NCBI GenBank assembly: GCA_021397845.1 | Contig: CM038038.1 | Span: 59,204,748-59,268,747 of the forward strand | DNA from: Areca catechu | Lineage: Eukaryota; Streptophyta; Magnoliopsida; Arecales; Arecaceae | Direction of reading: 5' to 3' | DNA length: 64,000 nt | Shown here: in pieces, positions 56,586 to 64,000 of the stretch | Layout: every line of letters starts with the position of its first letter | Numbering within the stretch: position 1 is the first letter of the stretch | Made by a program: the position numbers and the translations under genes | Notes under the pieces: model-generated | Database searches by the model: none | What the model was told of the DNA's origin: nothing | What the model saw: only the letters and a program-made list of their open reading frames with translations

Positions 56586-58262
56586 TGAACCTGTAGATTT
56601 TCAATTGTGGAAGGTCATCTTGAAAGGGCCACATATTTCCACAATTAAAGTTGATGGCATGGACATCCCTAAGCCTGAAGAGGACTGGGATGATCATGAC
56701 ATGAAAATGGGGGAATTGAATGCCAAAGCAATGAACTTATTATATTATGCTTTGTATGCTAACGAGTTCAATCGAATTTCCACTTACTCATCGGCAAAGG
56801 AAATCTGGGATAAACTCGAAGTGACCCATGAGGGAACTTCCCAAGTGAAAACCTCCAAGATAAATCTTTTAGTTCATAATTATGAATTATTTAAAATGAA
56901 ACCTTCTGAAACAATATCTGCCTTATTCTCTAGATTTACAGATATTATTAACAGTTTAAAGAGTCTTGGCAGGGTATACTCGAATGCAGATCTAGTTCAG
57001 AAGATCCTTCGTTCTTTGCCAGACAAATGGGATCCCAAGGTAACTGAGATCCAGGAAGCCAAAGATCTCAACACTTTGATGCTGGATGAATTGCTGGGAT
57101 CACTCATTACCCATGAGCTAATAATGCAACATAGAATGGAAGATGAACAGAAAAAATAGAAGATAATAGCCTTCAAGGCTACTTCCGATTCAAAAAGGGA
57201 TGATGAAGTATCTGAAGAAGAAAGCTCCTCCTCCAATGATGACCTAGAAGATGAAGACATCGCTATGGTTGTGAGGAGATTTAGAAAATTTATGGGAAGA
57301 AAGAAAGGAAGGTACAACCAGAAATTTCACAGGAAGGATTATGGAAAGGAAAAGGAAAAGGACAGAGAGAAAGATAAAGAGGTAATCCCCACATGCTATG
57401 AATGTAAGAAGCCGGGGCACATACGTCCGGACTGTCCAATGTTAAAGAAATCCTTCAGACAAAAGAAGAAGAAAAAAGCCATGGTTGCCACATGGTTCGA
57501 TAGTGAAGACTTAACTTCATCAAAAGAAGAAGAGACCACCAATATTGCCAATCTTTGCTTAACGGGTCTTGAAGATGAGGTAACATCCCCTAACAACTGT
57601 ACTGAATTTACTTTTGAAGAATTAAATTCTGCTTTTCATGATTTACTCTCTGAATTTAAGAAAGCTGGAGTAAAGATAAAATCATTGAAAAATATGAATG
57701 ATACTTTACTCAAACAAAAGGATGAGATTTCAGAAAATAATACTTTATTACAAAAGGAATTGCATATCTTTTCTAAAAATTTTGAAAAACTGAAAAATGA
57801 GAATTTATCATATGAGAAGAAAAATACTGATTTACTTGCTGAAAATAATGAATTAAAGAAGGAGGTTAAAAAACTCAAGCCTTTGGTTGAAAAACTCACT
57901 TTATCTTCAAATAAGCTTGAGCTAATTTTAAAAGAACAACGAATTTCTAGAAATAAAGCTGGAATTGGTTTCAACACTTCTTTTGTAAATGAAATTTCAG
58001 CAACAACTTTTGTGAAATCCAAAACACCAGCTCAAAACATTTTATCTTAAAAAGTTTCAGCCACACCAAAAGCCATTTCTACTTCAAAATCTTTATCATA
58101 TGCTCCTAAGAATTTGATAAAAAATGCATACTTTCCAAAAGGTTTGAAATCCGCATCAAGTGCATCAACTTCTAGAACTTCAAATTCTATTTCTAACAAA
58201 AATTCTAAAGTTGTTTGCTATGCTCGTAAAAGAATTGGACATAAAGCTTTTGAATGCAATAA
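56586..58262 (+). pseudogene. Gag of element G (copia, two zinc knuckles)
   Basis: The frame follows the copia gag pattern (UBN2/Retrotran_gag type): DFQLWKVILKGPH, AKEIWDKLEVTHEG, YELFKMKPSETI, ILRSLPDKWDPKVT. A TAG at 57157 and a TAA at 58048 interrupt one frame. The first zinc knuckle, CYECKKPGHIRPDC, is at 57394-57435 and follows a Lys-rich region. A Lys/Glu-rich coiled coil follows (57640-57950). A second knuckle at 58216-58257 has Arg in place of one Cys. The ATG at 56545 lies in the LTR remnant, so the apparent start is a deletion product; the true gag start is gone. Confidence 0.82.
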
Positions 58263-58368
58263 TCTTAAAAATGTCCATAAAAAAAAATAAAAAGATTTGG
58301 GATCCCAAAGAAACCACCTCTGGTGACCTGCAAGGACCCAAGGTAGCTTAGGTACCTAAAAGAATTTA

Positions 58369-58613
58369 TTGATTATTTTGCAGGAATGTCTTGTAGCCCA
58401 AAAATTGAAGAAAAGGTGGTACATGGACAGCGGCTGTTCAAGACATATGACGGGTGACAAGGACCTATTCATCACCCTTGAAATGAAAGAAGGAGGTATG
58501 GTCACCTTTGGAGATAATCGCAAAGAGAGAATAATCGGTATCGATATGATAAAAATAACTCCCTTCACTTTTATTGAAAATGTTTTGGTATTCCAAACAT
58601 TCTACTTTGAATT
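58369..58613 (+). pseudogene. Copia protease of element G
   Basis: KKRWYMDSGCSRHMTGDKDL contains the DSGCS active site usual for SIRE-type copia proteases. The frame continues to near 58600, where an internal deletion joins it to the end of RT/RNase H. Confidence 0.8.
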
Positions 58614-58742
58614 TGATTAGATTCTCTGTTGCTGATTATGCTGTTTGTAAGATACATAGAAAAAGCACTAGTGGTACATGTCAATTTCTATGGTTGAATT
58701 TAATTTCATGGCACTCTAAGAAGCAAAACTCTGTAGCCTTGT
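58614..58742 (+). pseudogene. Copia RNase H, first part, element G
   Basis: Reads FSVADYAVCKIHRKSTSG, then TCQFLWLNLISWHSKKQ and NSVAL, the usual RNase H start, with one change (V for the glycine in YAGC). Integrase and the rest of RT are deleted between the protease and this point. It stops at the insertion of solo LTR M. Confidence 0.82.
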
Positions 58743-60013
58743 TGGTGCGGACACCAAAGGCACCAGAATAAGGCAGAGGCTTCTCAACCCTCTGTGGATC
58801 ACTTAAATGACATTCGAGTCCACTGTAATAAAGCTTAGTCCAGCTGAGTTATTTTTATTTAAGTCCTGTAATTATTTAGCTCATGTTGAGCTAGTCCAGT
58901 CCAATGTTAGTCAGTTCATGTCGAGCTAATTTTATTTTTTTGAGTCCTGTTCAACCATATTGAAGACTCAAGACCACATCATACAAGTGAAGACCAAGTC
59001 CAACCTGATTGAAGATATGGATGTTGGGCCCGAGTCCAACCTAACTAGAAGACATGAAGATCCCCGGAGGAGAATTAAAACAAGTGCAAACTTGAAGCCT
59101 GGAGACCAGCCAGAAGGAAACTGGGCCAGCCTAGGCCCAGGGAGAAATTAGGGCGCCCCTCCTTAGAATTACCTTCCCCTTGGTCGGCCACTTATGGTCA
59201 CCCCCTTGGCCGACCAAGACAAGGAGAGGGAGTCCCATTCCATTTAAATTTTTTCTACCTAGGTTGCCATGTATTCCTAGTTAGAGTTTGTAAGGGAAAA
59301 GGAGTCCAATATAAAGTCTAAAGTACCCTTACTTGGGGCCCAAGGTTAAGGGTCTATTTAAGGGACCCTAGCCTCTTGCATGAAGTTTGAATTTTTGATG
59401 AATGAAAATCTTGAGTTCTTCTATTGAGTTGTGTGATACCCTACTATATGCATAAAGGGGTTTGCGAGAGTTTTTTCTTCCCAGTGCTGCAATCATCTTC
59501 CTGCTACCAACAAACATCTCAAATCCCTGGATGCCCACTCCAAAAGAAGCCTTCCCTTGCTATTTTTTCTTTGTTTTCTTGTTCCTTTGTGAGTTTTCTA
59601 ACCCCTGACAGGTCGTTTACAGGTCCCCGAGTTCCTACGAATCCAACGACTCCAGCCAAGCCTCAATTACATCACCGAGCAGAAAACCGGGTATCCGCGA
59701 GTCTTTGGCTCGATTTTCCAGGCAGCATCCATCGAGGAACGAGAGACCTTTTTGCTGCGATCTTCACAGACGTTGTCAGATACATCCCCTCTACCTCCAG
59801 TAGTTTTATTGTAGGAGAACTTGCCCTAACCGAGGCTTCTCAGCTCTGGCGATCCTTCTTTTCTACTTTTCTAGGTCCTAATCTGCATGCTGATCTTCTA
59901 AAATTCATATAAAATTTCTTACAACTTATTTTAATCTGAAATTTGGGAATTAATCACTCAACCCCACATATAAAACATACAAAAAAAACTGCATGCATAT
60001 TAGTTCCCCATCA
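58743..60013 (+). mobile_element. Solo LTR M in the RNase H of element G
   Basis: It runs from TGGTGCGGACACC to AGTTCCCCATCA, 1271 bp, related to the LTRs of N. The duplication CTTGT is perfect (58738-58742 and 60014-60018). Leaving out the LTR and one duplication restores the RNase H frame, so G still had this frame when M inserted. The first 66 bases encode GADTKGTRIRQRLLNPLW plus two residues and a stop. TATA-like TATTTAAGG at 59355. The ORFs at 58960-59912 are LTR composition, not genes. Confidence 0.93.
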
Positions 60014-60018
60014 CTTGT

Positions 60019-60356
60019 CCACAGCTGAGGCTGAGTACATGGCTGCCGGTAGTTGTTGTGCTCAAGTGTTATGGATTAAACAACAACTAGAAGATTTTGG
60101 TGTATCACAATCTAAAATTTTAATTAAATGTGATAACACAAGTGCTATCAATTTAACAAAGAATCCAATTCAACACTCTAGAACCAAGCACATTGAAATT
60201 AGACATCATTTTATTAGGGATCTTGTTTCTAATGGTAATATTGTGCTTGACTTTGTGCTAACTGAAGATCAATTAGCTGACATTTTTACCAAGCCACTCA
60301 ACCAAGATAGATTTGAGCTAATTAGAAGTGAATTAGAACTTTGTGATCCCTTCTAG
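60019..60356 (+). pseudogene. Copia RNase H, second part, element G
   Basis: STAEAEYMAAGSCCAQVLW, then IKCDNTSAINLTKNP, RTKHIEIRHHFIRD and ADIFTKPLNQDRF are the usual end of SIRE-type copia pol. The catalytic glutamate of AEAEY is kept. The stop is at 60354. Confidence 0.88.
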
Positions 60357-60841
60357 ATTCTTTAACCTAATTCCTTCAATTCTAAGAAAATTTCATCTAG
60401 AAAACCTCCTCTATCTATTCTATTTTATTGAGCTCTAATCTCCTTCCAATTCTATTCGAAATCCTTTTGAATTTTGTTCAGATTTTTCAAAACTCCACTC
60501 TTCTTGTTCGAGTCAACTGGATCCTAATCTGAGTCGACTGAATTTTTCTATGAGTTTTGAACTTGTTCTGGCCTAGCCGACTCAAACAGTTTTGAGTCGA
60601 CTGGATTCTCTGATGGTTTTAGGATTGCTCTGGGCGAGCCGACTCGAGCCTTTTTAGGGCTACTTGAGTCGACTGGATTTTTGCACCAAGGCTTTTTTTC
60701 TTAGGGATATAAATTGTTCTCCGAATTGTTTAGCTTCTATATTATTTCTTCTAATGGTTCACTCATCTCTTAAACCCTCTCCAAAGTCTTCCTTCTCCCT
60801 TCCAAGCATTCTATTTTCTTGTTCTTTGGTCTTCCCTAGCT
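60357..60841 (+). other. Spacer between pol and the env-like ORF
   Basis: No gene. It carries six copies of GAGTCGACTGG/GAGCCGACTCG at 60510-60675, the same motif that fills the U3 of the SIRE-type LTRs. A pyrimidine-rich stretch (60770-60835) precedes the ORF. Confidence 0.6.
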
Positions 60842-62707
60842 ATGGCACCCAAACGTGCGACAGGGAAATGGCCCGCTAGGGTTGCTCCTTTGGCTGAAAG
60901 AGAAAGAAGATCCAAGAGAATACAAGAAGAGCCAAGCACTGAAGAAATGGTAGAGGAAGCCACTAGAGAAGCTCCATCAGCTCCCAGCCATGTGCCCTCA
61001 ATGTCTACTCGTCCGGTAATCTCTAGGCGACATATTAATTTTGAGTTTATTAAGGGCATTGGATTAAAGATAGGATACTTAATAGAAGACCAAGGGTGGA
61101 GGAAATTTTGTTCATTGAATGAGAAAACCTATCCCACTTTGGTTAGAAGTTTTTATGGGAACCTAAGGTTGGGAACTAACCATGTGGAATCCACTGTCAA
61201 AGGGAAAAGGGTTATTGTTAATGAAGAGTCCTTGCATGAATTACTGGATATTCCTTCTGAGGGACTGAGATTTTTAGTGATTGAAAATAGAGAGAAGACA
61301 TTGAAAACTATTTTGAACAAAGAGGATGTAGGAGGCATTGGCACTGTTTTAGCTAACACCCTTTCATTGGAAATGAGACTACTTCATAACTTCATTTGTA
61401 GAATTTTCCTACAAAGAATTGGTAGGTTCGATTTGATGAGCAAAAAGGATCTATGTCTCATGGAGCACATTCTTGAAAGAACCCCTGTCAATTTATCTTA
61501 TATTATAATCATGCTGATGAAAGAAACTGTAAGGAAAGCCAAATCCTCTTTGCCATATGGTATGATGCTTACAGTGTTGTTTAAATCCCATAGAGTCAGT
61601 TTAGATGTTGAAGATGGATTGGAATTACATCACACTGATATCTACATATCTAAAACACTTGAGAGAATGGGATATTTTCAAGTAGAAGGAGTCTGGAGAA
61701 AGAAGGGAACAAATGTAAGAGCCATTGGTAGCTCCAGTAGTAGTAGTATTGAAGAAGAAGAGGAGGAAGAACGTGTAGAAGCAACTGGAACTTCTACATC
61801 TATACCGGAACCTGAACCATTTGTACCTGAGCCTGCTGCTGTCACTGAGGAGACTAGAGCACCATCACCTATGTTTGACATGACTACAGAAGAATTTGAC
61901 TTGCTAGCACCGGAGTTTGACCTGCCTTCTACTGATGTTCCTTTGCATGACTATCCTACTGCAGCTACACAGCCTCAAATTGTCCAAGTCCAGATTGAAG
62001 AGCAATTGAAGAACTTGACAGATTCATTGACTAGTACTATGACTTCCCTATTTAGTGATTTGAATCAATCAGTGGACAACAGGTTGGACAAATTAGAAGA
62101 GAATGTATCAAATCTAAAAGAAAAGGTTGAAGCTATTGAAGCTTCAAGGACTGCACCTCAGATAGACCTTCAGCCTATTATGAATTGCTTCTCTTCAAAT
62201 TCTGAAACTATTTTGAAGTCTGTGGATGCCACTTTAAATGAATATCAGACTGAATTAAAAGTGCTTAGAGGCAGAGTTGGAACCATTGTTGATACTAGAA
62301 GAATGGCTGAAGATTATACTAGAGGAATTGGTATCTTAAGATCGGAGTTTGGCAGACTTCGAGGATCAGCAGAAGCCTTCGCCAATGTCCAAGCAGCTGA
62401 ACTTGTGACTATGCAGAAAGAGATAGGAGAAATGAAAGAGGCAGTAGATAAAGTACCTATTAGCCTCAAGGACCTGGATCAGTGGATGGGAGCAATGTGG
62501 GTGGAAATGGTATCCCTCAATAGCACTGTCAGTTCATTGGAAATCACAGCTAGGACATGACCACTATATGATCCACCACCCATTTCCACTAGGGCACCTA
62601 ATACCTCTGTTCACCCTAGGGCTCCTCCTCCACATGCTTCATCTAGTCGAGCACCTAGACCCACTTATTGGCAAGGTGTCAATGTTCCTAGTGATGATTC
62701 TGATTAG
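60842..62707 (+). pseudogene. Env-like second ORF of element G (plant transposon protein domain)
   Basis: Open for 572 codons from ATG 60842 to TGA 62558, then continues in frame to a second stop at 62705 (tail PSDDSD). The N-terminus is basic (MAPKRATGKWPARV, ERRSKRIQEE). Residues ~60-290 match the 'putative plant transposon protein' type (INFEFIKGIG, YPTLVRSFYGNLRLG, KRVIVNEESLHELL). A Ser/Glu-rich linker and a coiled-coil C-terminus (EDYTRGIGILRSEFGRLRGS) follow. I see no signal peptide or membrane segment, so an envelope role is doubtful. It lies where SIRE-type elements carry ORF2. It is better kept than pol. Confidence 0.8.
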
Positions 62708-63439
62708 ACATCTTGTAGTTTCAGTACTTTTTTTGATGCCTTTTTGGAACTTTTGTAATGATGTATTGAACACTTTTTGACAGAAATGAAATGAATTTTT
62801 TTTTTTGTTACTATGTAATGTGTGTATACTTGTATTATCTTGATTACATCTCTATTTGTTTAAATAGAATTCTCTCTCAAAGTTGAGAAAGTGAAATTAT
62901 CTCAAACAAATATTGAAATTTTCTCAATCTATTTAAAATTCTGAACTTACCTGTTTAACCTTTTTGAATTGTTGACAAAAAGTGGGAGAATCATAGTGTG
63001 CATGAAAGAATACATGAATTGCAATAATAATACTAAAGTAAAGTAAACAGGGGGAGTTTTTTAAGGCATCTCTGAATGATCTTTTGCATATCATTCTGAT
63101 AAATTGTTCAAATAAATGTTAAAGGGGGAGAAACTTAGAGAAAATCTATATTGTCTAGAAATCTTATAAACAGGGGGAGATATACATGCTTAGTTTGCAT
63201 GCTTCAATGATTATTATAACGCCTTCAACTTATCATTTCTATCAGTTGATAATTAATGTTGCCTGATACATACAAGCAATCAATCTCTGATACTCACAGT
63301 TTATGAATTTGATTTTGTGCAAAACTGTATAGCACATACTGATATACATCTGAGATTACAGTTGATTTTTAAACTTAAATGCTTACATACTTGTAAATAG
63401 ATTAAATTATTTTCATGCTCAGTGTTTTGTTATCATCAA
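62708..63439 (+). other. 3' untranslated region of element G
   Basis: AT-rich. PPT-like GTGGGAGAA (62983), CAGGGGGAGTTT (63049), AAAGGGGGAGAAA (63121) and CAGGGGGAGATA (63171) precede the true tract. Confidence 0.6.
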
Positions 63440-63451
63440 AAAGGGGGAGAT
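63440..63451 (+). promoter_or_regulatory. Polypurine tract of element G
   Basis: AAAGGGGGAGAT immediately before TGTTGACCCC. Confidence 0.8.
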
Positions 63452-64000
63452 TGTTGACCCCTAAAGTGATTTTGATGATAACAAAATATTGGAGCATACA
63501 TTTAATTATCTAACAACTCTTCAAGTGATTGACAAGTTTTTGTAGGACAGCTACATTGACACATTTTTTTTCCTACAATCTTTAATGTTTTGTGTTGAGT
63601 TGTAAAATACTTAGATTCTTGTAAAGAAGAACCCTACAAAAAGTTTCCTGTTAAAATCAGTTAAAGGGTTACTTCTACTAGTCCTTCTTGCTTCAAGTTT
63701 TTTTGAATTTATTGTAAGTAGTGCTTGAAGAAGATTGTTAAAGCTTGGGACAAGTGTTCTGGAAATTTGAAGTTGATCTGGCTGAAGAACCACCTTCGAG
63801 CCAACTAGATGAACAACCCAGCCGACTCTGGCACTGGCACTAAAGACAAGTTCTCTGGCATGCAGATCCAGCCGACTGGCACCAAGGTCCAGTCGACTCA
63901 TCCAGAACAAGGTTGAGAACGTTCTGAGATTCTCAGGAATCCAGCCAACTGGATTTAGATCCAGCTGACTCATCCAGAACTCAGTTGAAAATGGTCTGAG
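63452..64000 (+). repeat. 3' LTR of element G (runs off the window)
   Basis: It matches 46332-46880 with few differences and includes the start of the GCCGACT cluster (63797-63975). The ORF antisense to it (63611-63973) is not a gene. Confidence 0.88.

Larger units (their letters stand above)
46332..64000 (+). mobile_element. SIRE-type copia element G (internally deleted, twice invaded)
   Basis: The 5' LTR starts at 46332 (TGTTGACCCC) and the 3' LTR at 63452. Gag, protease, the end of RNase H and an env-like ORF are present; integrase and nearly all RT are deleted. Gypsy F interrupts the 5' LTR (47207-56222) and solo LTR M interrupts RNase H (58743-60013). The 3' end of the 5' LTR, the primer-binding site and the gag start are also deleted. 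G lies inside LTR L; the 3' duplication cannot be checked within the window. Confidence 0.88.

Noticed and set aside
59424..59912. 162-codon ORF in solo LTR M
   Set aside because: The equivalent frame occurs in the N LTRs as non-coding LTR sequence; no known domain.

Overview
This window is plant nuclear DNA made almost entirely of LTR retrotransposons. I see no host gene, rRNA, tRNA or CRISPR array. The tRNA-Met-type primer-binding sites (TGGTATCAGAGC), the SIRE-type copia elements with an extra downstream ORF, the Tat-type and chromodomain-bearing gypsy elements and the deep nesting all point to a repeat-rich intergenic region of a flowering plant. A monocot such as a palm is my impression only; the species is not determined.

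Layout. 1-3575: 3' end of a SIRE-type copia element (env-like ORF remnant, 3' UTR, LTR). 3577-4499: minus-strand Tat-type ORF1 remnant. 4500-10620: gypsy element C (minus strand, target duplication AAAAG). 10626-12820: Tat-like 3' end and LTR with an 18-bp satellite-like array. 12826-18787: gypsy element E (plus, TTGAG). 18793-20250: minus-strand Tat pol remnant (RNase H to integrase). 20258-25700: AT-rich non-coding LTR and leader material holding solo LTR O (22891-24282). 25700-27300 plus 35453-36152: minus-strand Tork/Angela-like copia H, split by solo LTR I (27320-35443, CACTT), itself split by gypsy element B (28506-35047, CCAGA). 36153-45188: LTR fragments J and K, with K split by gypsy element N (38510-44777, minus strand, CTCTT). 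45189-46331: partial SIRE LTR L. 46332 to the window end: SIRE-type copia G, whose 5' LTR is split by gypsy element F (47207-56222, TTATT) and whose RNase H is split by solo LTR M (58743-60013, CTTGT).

Element F is the only copy with a recognisable full gag, protease, RT, RNase H, integrase and chromodomain set, although it is broken by stops and frameshifts. C, E, B and N share its primer-binding site, its leader, its chromodomain end and its LTR tips, but lack most of pol. In all four a gag-derived ORF runs through acidic linkers and a block absent from F into the same short piece of integrase (YFWxTLWxLLG) and then stops. Each has its own target duplication, so this deleted form was mobilised repeatedly, presumably in trans by F-like partners. 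In N the ORF is open for 599 codons.

The most interesting signals are this shared derivative protein, the first ~60 bp of the gypsy LTRs encoding a conserved end of pol, a leader kept in autonomous and deleted elements alike, and several repeat systems inside LTRs (18-bp/216-bp array in the Tat LTR, GCCGACT motifs in the SIRE LTR, a 14-residue repeat in the N ORF).
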